Of a stretch of 8,011 nucleotides of DNA, positions 1 through 6,631 are shown in pieces. The notes under the pieces are model-generated. The model was not told the DNA's origin. It searched no databases and worked only from the letters and a program-made list of their open reading frames with translations. Each line of letters starts with the position of its first letter. Position 1 is the stretch's first letter. Position numbers and translations under genes: made by a program. Source of the stretch: Anaerolineales bacterium (GTDB taxonomy: Bacteria; Chloroflexota; Anaerolineae; Anaerolineales; Villigracilaceae); the NCBI GenBank assembly GCA_025966435.1, contig JAICRQ010000144.1, forward strand, positions 1 to 8,011, read 5' to 3'.

Positions 1-12
1 CATAAGAAACTA

Positions 13-447
13 TTAATCTTGAGGTGGGCTATTTCTACTCGTTTCTTCGGTTTCCACGGGTCGCACAGGAGTTTCCGTTGTCTGGGTTGGCCTTGTCAGT
101 TGCCAGCCGCTGCGCACGAATAGCCAGTAGACTAGCCCGGCAATCAGAGCGAGCAATAGAATCTGACCGAGGAACATAAACGGCGAGAAGAAGCCAAAGC
201 TCATCATGGGGAACCCGCGCATGCCAAACCCACGATGGAATTCACGATCGAATCGGAATTCGCGTCCGGGCATTCCACGTGGACCAAACTCATCAAAAGA
301 ACGTAAGCCTGGGCGTGGAATCTCATCACCGTTTACTGAAGCTTGCGCGCCTCGAGCAAACCCCAAACGATATCCGGTATAACCTGTTGCCGCGAACAAA
401 CCCGCGATCACAACGACAGCTAAAATTGAGAGCAAGATCCTTCGCAT
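13..447 (-). CDS. Small two-helix membrane protein of unknown function
   Basis: A 144-residue protein that I do not recognise as a named family. It starts MRR, followed by a hydrophobic segment at about residues 3-22. A loop of about 65 residues (24-87) is rich in Arg, Phe, Gly and Met, with repeated REF, RGF and GFG words. A second hydrophobic helix spans about 88-111, and the polar Thr/Pro/Glu tail runs to residue 144. By the positive-inside rule both ends would be cytoplasmic and the loop outside the membrane. The ATG is preceded by a good Shine-Dalgarno-like AAAGGAAA about 7 nt upstream (minus strand). It lies in the same direction as the sensor kinase and regulator genes, 261 bp after the kinase. 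A copy of the box found upstream of the regulator gene lies upstream of it. I infer it is a target or accessory membrane component of that two-component system. That it is a gene is fairly sure; the role is not. Confidence 0.75.
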   Translation of the reverse strand: MRRILLSILAVVVIAGLFAATGYTGYRLGFARGAQASVNGDEIPRPGLRSFDEFGPRGMPGREFRFDREFHRGFGMRGFPMMSFGFFSPFMFLGQILLLALIAGLVYWLFVRSGWQLTRPTQTTETPVRPVETEETSRNSPPQD

Positions 448-549
448 GGTTCGTTTCCTTTCTTTAATTTGGCCGTAGTAACAGCTTCATCCGTTGATTT
501 GCCAAGATTGATTGTTACTCTTCAACAGCAGTTGATTCCAGATGGAAAG

Positions 550-615
550 CGACTGACCCGCAAGGGTGCTGCGCACACCTGCCCTGGCGGGCGGTGCCAG
601 GGAAGTCGCCACTAC
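550..615 (-). repeat. Structured dispersed repeat, copy A (about 66 bp)
   Basis: Nearly identical, in reverse orientation, to 6558-6631; over the shared 66 bp I count three substitutions and one single-base indel up to the last few bases. Internal structure: a 7-bp stem CCCTGGC/GCCAGGG (582-588 with 596-602) and a small ACCC-GCAA-GGGT hairpin (556-567) with a GNRA-type loop. One end keeps GTAGTGGCGAC (read on the minus strand, 615 to 605). The other end loses similarity just past position 550, so this copy looks truncated or decayed at that side. It carries no coding capacity. It falls in the probable 5' untranslated region of the small membrane-protein gene. It could be a MITE-like or REP-like element; no target-site duplication is evident. 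Confidence 0.8.
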
Positions 616-632
616 ACATTTTGGAGTGTAGT
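611..632. repeat. Perfect 7-bp inverted repeat beside repeat copy A
   Basis: ACTACAC (611-617) and GTGTAGT (626-632) are exact reverse complements separated by 8 nt. The left arm overlaps the end of repeat copy A. The right arm resembles the other terminus of the same repeat family (CACTAC in copy B), so this may be the remnant of a junction between two elements. It could also be an operator, because a -10-like hexamer for the downstream minus-strand gene falls inside it (625-630). Confidence 0.5.
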
Positions 633-676
633 CTGAATGTGTAAAGAAGCGGTGAAAACATTGTGTGGAAATTGTG
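625..676 (-). promoter_or_regulatory. Putative response-regulator box and promoter for the small membrane-protein gene
   Basis: On the plus strand 662-676 reads TGTGTGGAAATTGTG, a direct repeat of TTGTG at 11-bp spacing (661 and 672). It differs at 2 of 15 positions from the box upstream of the response regulator gene (2843-2857). The minus-strand hexamer TACACT (630 to 625) starts 32 bp from the box, the same distance as in the regulator's own upstream region. A looser TGTG/GGTG pair lies at 638-654. Direct repeats at about one helical turn are typical of OmpR/PhoB-family binding sites. The inferred transcript start is near 618, which puts repeat copy A in the leader. Confidence 0.4.
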
Positions 677-708
677 AGTGTTTCTATTTATTCCTTCGCG
701 ATATCTGC

Positions 709-2061
709 CTAACTTGATTTCTTTGACAGCCTGATAATGACTTTCAACCCTTGCCCCGGTTCCGACTCCGCCGAGATGTGTCCGCTGTGCACCTGAACAA
801 TAGATTTAGCGATCGCCAGCCCCAGCCCCGAGCCGCCGTCGCGCTGACGGGAGGCATCTGTGCGATAGAAGCGGTCGAACACGCGGTCGAGGTCTTCTGC
901 GTTCAGACCCGGTCCGCTATCTTGAATAGCGAGCTCTACATGTTCCTTCGTTTCTTTTGCAGAAAGGATGATCCTGCCGCCTTCGGGCGTGTAATGCAAG
1001 GCATTGTCCAAGATGTTCGTGAGGACCTGAGTCATTCGTCCGGTGTCCACTTCGATGGGGGAGAGCGGCGAAGCAATGTTCAGATCCAGTCTCAAGTTCT
1101 TTCGCTGCGCCTGATATTGATAGGTAGAGGCAATATCCTGAAGAAGACGTTCCGGTTCCACGATCTGCGGGTGGATCGATAACTCGCCGGAATCGGCAAG
1201 CGACAAAATGCGCAGGTCATTCACGAGGTGTTCGAGCCGAGTGGCTTCTTCGCGGATGATCTCGAAGTTCTCACGAGTCGGCGGCAGCACGCCATCATGC
1301 ACAGCTTCGGCATGTCCGAGGATCAGGCTTAACGGTGTCCGCAATTCGTGGGCGATATCGGCAGTCATTTGCTTGCGGGCGTTGACAGAGCGCGAAAGTT
1401 CACTGCTCATCTCATTGAAGGCTTGCGCGAGTTCACCCAGTTCATCATTCGACCGGACGGGAACCTGCTGTGAAAGATCGCCCTCTGAGACCGCGTGCGT
1501 GGCTTGCGTCAGCTCTCGGATGGGACGCGTCAGCGTACGGGAGAGGAAGACACCCAGCAATAACGCGATGACAGCCCCGATTAATGCGCCGTAAAGTAGC
1601 AGCCGGTTAATGCGCTGGATGAATTCCAGTTCGCGAGGGGCACCTTCGAACTGACTACGCAAGGGAATCAGAAAACCGATTACGACTCCATTTTCCGTGA
1701 TCGGTATGCCTTCTTGCAGTGCGGCGGCAGAAAGTTTCTCACCCCGACGATAGGGTCCGTTGGGAATGATGATGCGTCCGTTTGCATTGGCAAGCGCAAA
1801 GGGCTGCCGCTTGCGGTGTGGACCTGGCCCCGGTTGCTGCTCATTATTACCATAGATAAAAATAGACTCCACCCGCTCCCATGAGCCATAGGTGCGGTGG
1901 TAGTCGGAAAGCCGGGTGACAATATCGGTTTGCGTCTGATCTGTTAGGAATCGAATGAACTCCGCCCTCGTACTCCAGACGGCGGTGACAGCAATGACTA
2001 AGACGCTGACAATGCCAATGCTCAGGAAGGCGAGGATGAGTTTCGAGGAGATGGAGCGCAT
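709..2061 (-). CDS. Sensor histidine kinase, BaeS-like (HAMP-HisKA-HATPase)
   Basis: A 450-residue inner-membrane kinase that senses an unknown signal and phosphorylates its partner regulator. Layout: TM1 at about residues 8-29; an extracytoplasmic sensor domain of about 125 residues; TM2 at about 154-174; HAMP linker to about 228; HisKA with H-box IAHELRTP and phospho-acceptor His238. The ATP-binding domain has an N-box (Asn349, Asn353), a G1 box DSGPGL (Asp381), an F-box FDRFYR (395-400) and a G2 box GGSGLGL (409-415). All catalytic motifs are intact. The sensor domain has no recognisable fold by eye and contains a low-complexity Gln/Pro/Gly stretch near 75-81. The start codon lies 5 bp after the regulator's stop. 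An AAAAGGA Shine-Dalgarno lies within the regulator's last codons, so the two are probably translationally coupled. The overall layout resembles BaeS, but the input signal cannot be assigned. Confidence 0.95.
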   Translation of the reverse strand: MRSISSKLILAFLSIGIVSVLVIAVTAVWSTRAEFIRFLTDQTQTDIVTRLSDYHRTYGSWERVESIFIYGNNEQQPGPGPHRKRQPFALANANGRIIIPNGPYRRGEKLSAAALQEGIPITENGVVIGFLIPLRSQFEGAPRELEFIQRINRLLLYGALIGAVIALLLGVFLSRTLTRPIRELTQATHAVSEGDLSQQVPVRSNDELGELAQAFNEMSSELSRSVNARKQMTADIAHELRTPLSLILGHAEAVHDGVLPPTRENFEIIREEATRLEHLVNDLRILSLADSGELSIHPQIVEPERLLQDIASTYQYQAQRKNLRLDLNIASPLSPIEVDTGRMTQVLTNILDNALHYTPEGGRIILSAKETKEHVELAIQDSGPGLNAEDLDRVFDRFYRTDASRQRDGGSGLGLAIAKSIVQVHSGHISAESEPGQGLKVIIRLSKKSS

Positions 2062-2066
2062 TCCGA

Positions 2067-2750
2067 TCAGGTCCTTTTGAAGCGGTAGCCGACACCATAT
2101 ACAGTTTCCACGTATTGCGGCTCACGTGGATTGGGCTCGATCTTGCCGCGCATGTTCTTGACGTGCGTATCAATCGTGCGTTCGTAGCCCTCGTAACGCA
2201 CACCCTGAATGATGTCCAATAGATCCAGGCGGGAATAGACTCGTCCGGGGGATGTCATCAAGGCGGTTAGAATGTCGAACTCGGAGGGGGTGAGGTCGAC
2301 GAATTGTTCAGCGACGCGTACGGTGCGGCTGTCCCGGTCCAGGACGATATCCGCCGCCTTCAATACTTTGCCGGAAGGTTGAGAATTTCCTACACGGCGC
2401 AGGACGGCGCGCACGCGCGCCACTAGCTCGCGCGGGCGGAAGGGTTTGGTGATGTAATCGTCGGCGCCGATCTCCAGCCCGATCACTTTTTCCTCATCGT
2501 CCACGCGCGCTGTGAGCAGAATGATGGGCGTATTACTCTCGGCGCGGTGCATCCGCATGAACTCGTAGCCGTCCATTTCCGGCATCATCACGTCGAGGAC
2601 GATCAGGTCCGGTTTTTCGCGGTTTGCAACCGTTAGCGCGTCTTTGCCGTTGTGCGCGGTCACCACGCGATAGCCTTCCTGTGAGAGATAACTCTCGACC
2701 AGGGAGACCAAGCGCTTTTCATCATCCACGACCATGATTGTTTTTGACAT
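2067..2750 (-). CDS. OmpR/PhoB-family response regulator
   Basis: A 227-residue DNA-binding regulator activated by phosphorylation from the adjacent kinase. The receiver domain (about 1-120) has the acidic pair Asp9-Asp10, phospho-acceptor Asp53 in LDVMMPEMDG, Thr80 and Lys102 in TKPF. The C-terminal winged-helix domain (about 130-226) shows the family pattern LTPSEFDIL, then the recognition-helix region with ERTIDTHVKNMRGKI, and the wing motif YVETVYGVGYRF. Its length is normal for the family and no key residue is missing. The ATG has an AAGG about 9 nt upstream. It is the first gene of a regulator-kinase pair and diverges from the ATPase operon across a 328-bp intergenic region. A direct-repeat box in that region suggests autoregulation. 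Confidence 0.96.
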   Translation of the reverse strand: MSKTIMVVDDEKRLVSLVESYLSQEGYRVVTAHNGKDALTVANREKPDLIVLDVMMPEMDGYEFMRMHRAESNTPIILLTARVDDEEKVIGLEIGADDYITKPFRPRELVARVRAVLRRVGNSQPSGKVLKAADIVLDRDSRTVRVAEQFVDLTPSEFDILTALMTSPGRVYSRLDLLDIIQGVRYEGYERTIDTHVKNMRGKIEPNPREPQYVETVYGVGYRFKRT

Positions 2751-2805
2751 CTAAAGAAACCTTGAATCAGTATACCAAGACATAATCCGTCATTGATTGC
2801 GGGTA

Positions 2806-2857
2806 AGTATAGTGAAGAACTATCAAGAGAAGGTCGCGAAAATGTGAAGAAATTGTG
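2806..2857 (-). promoter_or_regulatory. Putative autoregulatory box and promoter of the two-component operon
   Basis: The plus strand at 2843-2857 reads TGTGAAGAAATTGTG, two (A/T)TGTGNNG half-sites at 11-bp spacing (2842 and 2853). On the minus strand a TATACT hexamer (2811 to 2806, 5/6 to the sigma-70 -10) starts 32 bp beyond the box. The hexamer 17 bp upstream of it is a poor -35 (ACCTTC), as expected for an activator-dependent promoter. The transcript would start near 2799, giving a leader of about 49 nt. A second TATACT lies at 2774-2769, but it would leave almost no leader. Confidence 0.45.
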
Positions 2858-2900
2858 TAGGTTAAGATTGCCTTGTAACAAAGTCATTCTCTATTTCTAA

Positions 2901-2929
2901 TTGACATTTGTGAGTTTCTTCATTATAAT
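2901..2929 (+). promoter_or_regulatory. Perfect-consensus sigma-70 promoter (P1) upstream of the ATPase operon
   Basis: TTGACA at 2901-2906, a 17-bp spacer, and TATAAT at 2924-2929: both hexamers match the consensus exactly with the optimal spacing. The predicted transcript start is near 2936. That is 143 nt from the first ATPase start codon, with a terminator-like hairpin in between. The regulator box at 2843-2857 lies about 44 bp upstream, so cross-influence is possible. Confidence 0.8.
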
Positions 2930-2935
2930 TGTGCA

Positions 2936-2993
2936 TAATAACACAATCAACGTCGAGAAAGATCTGATTTGCAGCCGCAGACCAGATTTTTTT
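2936..2993 (+). ncRNA. Possible short leader RNA from P1 to the leader terminator
   Basis: If transcription starts near 2936 and ends at the T-run (2987-2993), the product is about 58 nt. It would have an unstructured A-rich 5' part and a 3' terminator hairpin, the general form of a small RNA or attenuated leader. It contains no ATG, so an ATG-started leader peptide is not expected. I recognise no known riboswitch or RNA family. This is inferred only from the promoter and terminator positions. Confidence 0.25.
2962..2993 (+). terminator. Intrinsic terminator or attenuator in the ATPase leader
   Basis: Arms ATCTGATTTGC (2962-2972) and GCAGACCAGAT (2977-2987) pair over 11 positions with one A-C mismatch and one G-U wobble, around an AGCC loop. 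Seven Ts follow at 2987-2993. The A-rich stretch before the stem can also pair with the T-run. The orientation fits plus-strand transcription. The stem is only moderately GC-rich, so termination may be partial, as suits an attenuator. No competing antiterminator was obvious. Confidence 0.55.
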
Positions 2994-2999
2994 ACGCAG

Positions 3000-3015
3000 T
3001 ACCGCTAATGCGGTA
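3000..3015 (+). other. Small perfect hairpin downstream of the leader terminator
   Basis: TACCGC (3000-3005) and GCGGTA (3010-3015) form a 6-bp stem with a TAAT loop, 6 nt after the T-run. It could be an RNA stabilising or regulatory hairpin on read-through transcripts, or a DNA operator just upstream of the second promoter. No T-run follows directly, so it is not called a terminator. Confidence 0.4.
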
Positions 3016-3022
3016 GTAAGCC

Positions 3023-3051
3023 TTGATGATGAACTCTTTTTACTTTACAAT
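3023..3051 (+). promoter_or_regulatory. Second sigma-70-like promoter (P2) close to the ATPase operon
   Basis: TTGATG (3023-3028, 4/6), a 17-bp spacer and TACAAT (3046-3051, 5/6). The start would be near 3058, giving a leader of about 21 nt that contains the AGAGGTG ribosome binding site (3064-3070). Being downstream of the terminator, it would allow ATPase expression independent of P1. Confidence 0.45.
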
Positions 3052-3078
3052 TGCGCATCCCAGAGAGGTGAAATTCAC

Positions 3079-3390
3079 ATGAATGAAAAACATATCCAGC
3101 AGGTGCTCGAAATAGAGAAACAAGCCCAGGAAGTCCAGGAAAAAGCACAGCGTGAGGCGCAGGAACTTCCCCGAGCCGCCGAGCAGGAAGCGCAGGCATT
3201 GATTGCGAAGGCAAAAGCAGAGGCGCAGGAAGAGGCGCGCCGGATCATCGCAGAAGCGCAGTCCGAGGACCAGGCAAACGAAGTGCTGGCAGAGGTGGAG
3301 CGGAAGAACAGTGAGATCGAAGCCAAAGCCACTACAAACTTCGACAAAGCTGTGACGTACGTGTTAGAACGCGTCATTGGCAGGGCGTAA
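3079..3390 (+). CDS. V/A-type ATPase peripheral-stalk subunit G/H (NtpF-like)
   Basis: A 103-residue, highly charged, almost wholly helical protein. Residues 1-85 are dominated by Glu, Gln, Ala, Lys and Arg with recurring EAQ words, the signature of the long right-handed coiled coil of the stator. The only proline is Pro31. The C-terminus AVTYVLERVIG (91-101) matches the conserved end of small stator subunits in bacterial V/A-ATPases. It would pair with subunit E, also encoded in the operon, to hold the A3B3 head against subunit I. The ATG at 3079 has AGAGGTG 8 nt upstream. It is the first gene of the operon and ends 3 bp before subunit C. Low-complexity coiled coils are hard to assign by sequence alone, so position in the operon carries weight. 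Naming varies (G in Thermus, F in Enterococcus, H in archaea). Confidence 0.85.
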   Translation: MNEKHIQQVLEIEKQAQEVQEKAQREAQELPRAAEQEAQALIAKAKAEAQEEARRIIAEAQSEDQANEVLAEVERKNSEIEAKATTNFDKAVTYVLERVIGRA

Positions 3391-3393
3391 TTC

Positions 3394-4482
3394 ATGGCTG
3401 GTGGTGTGACAGGCTATGCAGCGATTAGTGCGCGCGTCCGGGCAATGTATGCCGAATTGCTCACGCCGCAGGATATGATTCGGTTAAGCGATTCTCCAGA
3501 TTTCCAAACGTTATTTAGCACACTCAAGACCACTTCCTACGGACCCTATCTGGATTCTCTTAAGGATAAGGAGATCAATCCGAAGCGGGTCATCAGCCAA
3601 GTCAAACGAAAGTTAGCTGACGCGTATTACAGCGTGATCCAGATGGCACCCGAGAGTACGCGTCCCCTCGTCAAGCAGTTATACCGTTATTATGAAATTG
3701 GCAACCTGAAGGCGGTGTTGCGGGCACTGGTGACGGTTCCCTCCTGGAACACGACGGAAACAACTGCGTGGGACCGGGTGCGCGACGTGCTTTTCCCCAT
3801 GGGCTCCGCCGCAGTGTTACCTGCGCAGGCGATGGTCGAATCAGGGAGTGTGGGCACAGCGGTGGATCTGCTACGCGGCACGCCTTATGAAGAAACCCTT
3901 TCCTTCGCGATGCGACGATATTCTGCCGAGCAGAATCTCTTTCCGCTCGAGGTAGCCCTGGATCTGGGATACTGGCGCCGGTTATGGGCGGAAACAAAGA
4001 AGCTAAGCGGACAGGACAGAGAACAAGGGACAAAAATTATCGGCGCGCTTCTGGACATGAACAACCTGATGTGGGCGATCCGCTACAAGGTGTATCACAA
4101 GCTCTCTGAAGAAGAAATCATAAACTATACTCTGCCGTTTGGTTACCGGGTGCAGGATACAGACATTCGCGCGATTGCCGCCGGGGCGGATATTGCTTCT
4201 ATTATCACCCGCATTTATCCTGATATTACTGATGTCAGCGCGCTTCTTGAAAACCCGCAGACAGGCCTGCCCAGGTTGGAGTACCAGTTCAAGCGCCAGC
4301 TCATGAAACAATGCCTGGCGGCGTTTGTTGGGAATCCCTTCCATATCGGGATTCCCTTGGCATTCCTCGTGTTGAGCGATCTCGAGGTGCAGGATTTGAT
4401 CATATTGATCGAGGCAAAGTCGTCCAATATTCCGGACGAGGAATATCGTCCGTTCTTATTGAAGACGAACCCGCCGAGTTAA
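3394..4482 (+). CDS. V/A-type ATPase subunit C (central-stalk socket, V0 d / AC39 family)
   Basis: A 362-residue soluble, mostly helical protein, normal in length for the family. It is the funnel that sits on the proteolipid ring and receives the D/F axle. Family features visible: N-terminal YAAISARVRAMYAELL (8-23), RYYEIGNLKAVLRAL (98-112), FPLEVALDLGYWRRLW (183-198), DMNNLMWAIRYKVY (221-234), and the C-terminal GNPFHIGIPLAFLVLSDLE (313-331) before LIILIEAKSSNIPDE. No membrane span is evident. The start is 3 bp after the stop of the stator gene, with an AGGG inside that gene's end, so coupling is likely. It precedes subunit I here, whereas in Thermus and Enterococcus it follows subunit E. 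A gap of 64 bp separates it from subunit I. Confidence 0.93.
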   Translation: MAGGVTGYAAISARVRAMYAELLTPQDMIRLSDSPDFQTLFSTLKTTSYGPYLDSLKDKEINPKRVISQVKRKLADAYYSVIQMAPESTRPLVKQLYRYYEIGNLKAVLRALVTVPSWNTTETTAWDRVRDVLFPMGSAAVLPAQAMVESGSVGTAVDLLRGTPYEETLSFAMRRYSAEQNLFPLEVALDLGYWRRLWAETKKLSGQDREQGTKIIGALLDMNNLMWAIRYKVYHKLSEEEIINYTLPFGYRVQDTDIRAIAAGADIASIITRIYPDITDVSALLENPQTGLPRLEYQFKRQLMKQCLAAFVGNPFHIGIPLAFLVLSDLEVQDLIILIEAKSSNIPDEEYRPFLLKTNPPS

Positions 4483-4546
4483 TTCACGAATAGAAGGCGT
4501 TCAAAATCTAGTAAGAGACTTATTTTGTCCTCTACATGGAGATACT

Positions 4547-6550
4547 ATGTTTTTTCCGAGAGAAATGACTGAAGTTGAACTCATCATCCCTTCCAAGGAT
4601 CTGGTGGCTGTCGCCAAAGTATTGAGCGGCCATGGAGTTTTCCACCAGGTAGATAGCACCTATCTGGGATTGGAGAATCTGGGACCCAGCGCCTGGCAGG
4701 AGCGAGCTGCCAGCTATTCTGCACTGGAACGCCGTATCCAGACCACTATGCAAACCTTGAACCTGGCAGAGGACTATTCCCGGTCGTATGATTTTGATAC
4801 CATGGCCGACCTGGACACTGTGCGCCCGGCTGTGGAGCGGATCGAAAATGAAGTGAAGAGCATAGGCGACCAGTTGAACAACGAAAGGAAGCGCCTCGAG
4901 CAGTTGGAGAGCCAACTGCGTCAACTGGAGCCCATTGCGGATGTCAATGTGGAAGTGAGTTCCTTACGCAAGTCGAATTTTTTACATTCTATTCTGGGCG
5001 TCCTCCCGGCGGCGAATGTAAATCGACTCCAGACAAGCCTTGCCCGAGTCCCGCACGTATTCTTTACTCTTCGGGAAGACTCTCAAAAGCCTGTTGTCTG
5101 GCTGTTGGGTCCGCGCAGCAACTCCGATATTATCGATCGCGCCGCCAAAAGCGCGTATCTGAATCCCTTGAGCCTGCCGGAAGAATTCGAGGGCACTCCG
5201 GCGCAAATTACCGGGTCGATCCGCAAAACCATCGAAACAACCAGGCAGAAAATTTCTGAGTTGGAAGCAAACCTAAGGAATCTGTCCGGCAAGTATCGAC
5301 AGGAGTTGAATAAACTTTGGTGGGATGTCCACGTTAGTCGCAGCATGGCAGATGCGATTGTCCGCTTTGGGCAGCTTCGCCATACATACGTCGTCGTGGG
5401 TTGGGTGCCTTCCGCCGATCTGGAACTGCTCACGCAGCGCCTCAAACAAGCCTCGCCGGAAATTCTGATTGAAGCGATTCCCACCGAACGCTCGGGACAT
5501 CACACGAATGTGCCTGTCGCGCTGACGACAAACAAGTGGCTGCGCCCGATCCAAATGCTGGTCACACAATACGGGCGGCCCAGTTACGGGGAACTTGACC
5601 CGACCTGGCTGATGGCCATCACGTTCCCGCTTCTGTTTGGTGCCATGTTCGGCGATCTCGGTCAGGGTCTGGTGTTGTTAGTGCTTGGACTCTTGATTGA
5701 CCGAGGAGTCATACTTAAAGCGATGTCCAGCCTGGGATTACTGATCGCCTATTGTGGCGCCTCGGCGGCGATCTTTGGCTACCTCTATGGCAGTATTTTT
5801 GGCTTTGAGGGACACCTCATCGAGGAATATCTTGGTTTTCATTTCGAACCACCGTGGCTGAGTCCCATCCACGAAATCCTGCCGGTATTGAGCCTTGCCA
5901 TCGATGCGGGAATTGTCATTCTGCTCCTCAGTTTCCTGCTCGGTATGTTTAACAACATCCGCGCCCGAGACTGGCCGCATCTGGTATTTGGGCATACAGG
6001 AATCGTGTTTTTCATCTTCTATCTTGCCTTCCTTGCCTTACTCGGGTCGTTCCTCGGTACGACGGCAATTGCACCGCAGGTCGCCGTTGCTATTGCTTCC
6101 CTGCCGCTTCCATGGACGCTGATTGCAATTGTCTTTGGCTTACTGGTGATGTTCTCAGGCGCTCTGCGGAACTGGATGGAAGGTCACCGACCGATTGAAG
6201 GTAGCGGAGTGGGTGGGTTCCTGATGTTCCTCGTCCAATCGTTCATGGACCTGTTCGAATCACTCATCAGTTTGCTCAGCAACACACTCTCCTTCGTGCG
6301 TGTGGGCGCGTTTGCGGTGGCGCACGGCGGTTTGAGTCTTGCCATCTTTTCCCTGGCGGGCGAGGAACCGGATTTAGGTTTTTGGATCACCATACTCATT
6401 GGTAACCTGTTCATCATCGGTTTCGAAGGGTTGATCGTAGGCATCCAGACGATGCGTTTGCATTACTACGAGATTTTGGGCAAGTTCTTCCACGGTGGAG
6501 GTATGCGCTTTGAGCCACTGACGTTGACCCCCAGGAAAGAGGATGCGTAG
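4547..6550 (+). CDS. V/A-type ATPase membrane subunit I (a subunit)
   Basis: A 667-residue stator subunit with the two half-channels for ion flow. Residues 1-340 form the cytoplasmic arm, with coiled-coil stretches near 92-130 and 225-260. From about 353 to 648 there are about eight membrane segments. Conserved marks: PLLFGAMFGDLGQG (361-374); SFVRVGAFAVAHGGLS (582-597), whose Arg585 aligns by eye with the essential Arg735 of yeast Vph1; and FEGL followed by MRLHYYEILGKFF (626-648), whose Arg637 matches yeast Arg799. All ion-path residues I can identify are present. The chosen ATG has GGAG 5 nt upstream; Met7 is a possible alternative. Length is usual for the family. A structured repeat (6558-6631) starts 7 bp after the stop. 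Confidence 0.95.
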   Translation: MFFPREMTEVELIIPSKDLVAVAKVLSGHGVFHQVDSTYLGLENLGPSAWQERAASYSALERRIQTTMQTLNLAEDYSRSYDFDTMADLDTVRPAVERIENEVKSIGDQLNNERKRLEQLESQLRQLEPIADVNVEVSSLRKSNFLHSILGVLPAANVNRLQTSLARVPHVFFTLREDSQKPVVWLLGPRSNSDIIDRAAKSAYLNPLSLPEEFEGTPAQITGSIRKTIETTRQKISELEANLRNLSGKYRQELNKLWWDVHVSRSMADAIVRFGQLRHTYVVVGWVPSADLELLTQRLKQASPEILIEAIPTERSGHHTNVPVALTTNKWLRPIQMLVTQYGRPSYGELDPTWLMAITFPLLFGAMFGDLGQGLVLLVLGLLIDRGVILKAMSSLGLLIAYCGASAAIFGYLYGSIFGFEGHLIEEYLGFHFEPPWLSPIHEILPVLSLAIDAGIVILLLSFLLGMFNNIRARDWPHLVFGHTGIVFFIFYLAFLALLGSFLGTTAIAPQVAVAIASLPLPWTLIAIVFGLLVMFSGALRNWMEGHRPIEGSGVGGFLMFLVQSFMDLFESLISLLSNTLSFVRVGAFAVAHGGLSLAIFSLAGEEPDLGFWITILIGNLFIIGFEGLIVGIQTMRLHYYEILGKFFHGGGMRFEPLTLTPRKEDA

Positions 6551-6557
6551 AAATAAC

Positions 6558-6631
6558 GTAGTAGCGACTTCCCTGGCACCGCCCGCCAGGGCAGGTGTGC
6601 ACAGCACCCCTTGCGGGTCGGTCGTCACTAC
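6558..6631 (+). repeat. Structured dispersed repeat, copy B (74 bp), between subunits I and K
   Basis: Its ends form an imperfect terminal inverted repeat: GTAGTAGCGAC (6558-6568) against GTCGTCACTAC (6621-6631), 9 of 11 matching. Inside are a 7-bp stem CCCTGGC/GCCAGGG (6571-6577 with 6585-6591), the palindrome TGTGCACA (6596-6603) and an ACCC/GGGT hairpin (6606-6618). Copy A at 550-615 is its near-identical inverse. With no coding capacity it resembles a MITE-like or REP-like element. It sits inside the ATPase transcript and would fold as RNA, possibly affecting message stability or read-through between I and K. No clear target-site duplication was found. Confidence 0.82.

Noticed and set aside
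751..1182. Long plus-strand open frame opposite the sensor kinase gene
   Set aside because: It is antisense to the well-defined kinase domain, has no recognisable domain, and its existence is explained by codon bias of the true gene.
3075..3395. Minus-strand open frame rich in Ser, Ala and Cys opposite the G/H stator gene
   Set aside because: Its composition is the complement of the Glu/Ala/Gln-rich coiled coil; no ribosome binding site or family resemblance.
4483..4546. Hidden gene or terminator in the 64-bp gap between subunits C and I
   Set aside because: Only an imperfect short stem and the ribosome binding site of subunit I are visible; nothing more can be supported.
550..6631. CRISPR array or insertion sequence suggested by the repeated 66-74-bp unit
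   Set aside because: Only two copies, 6 kb apart and inverted, with no spacers, no cas gene and no transposase.
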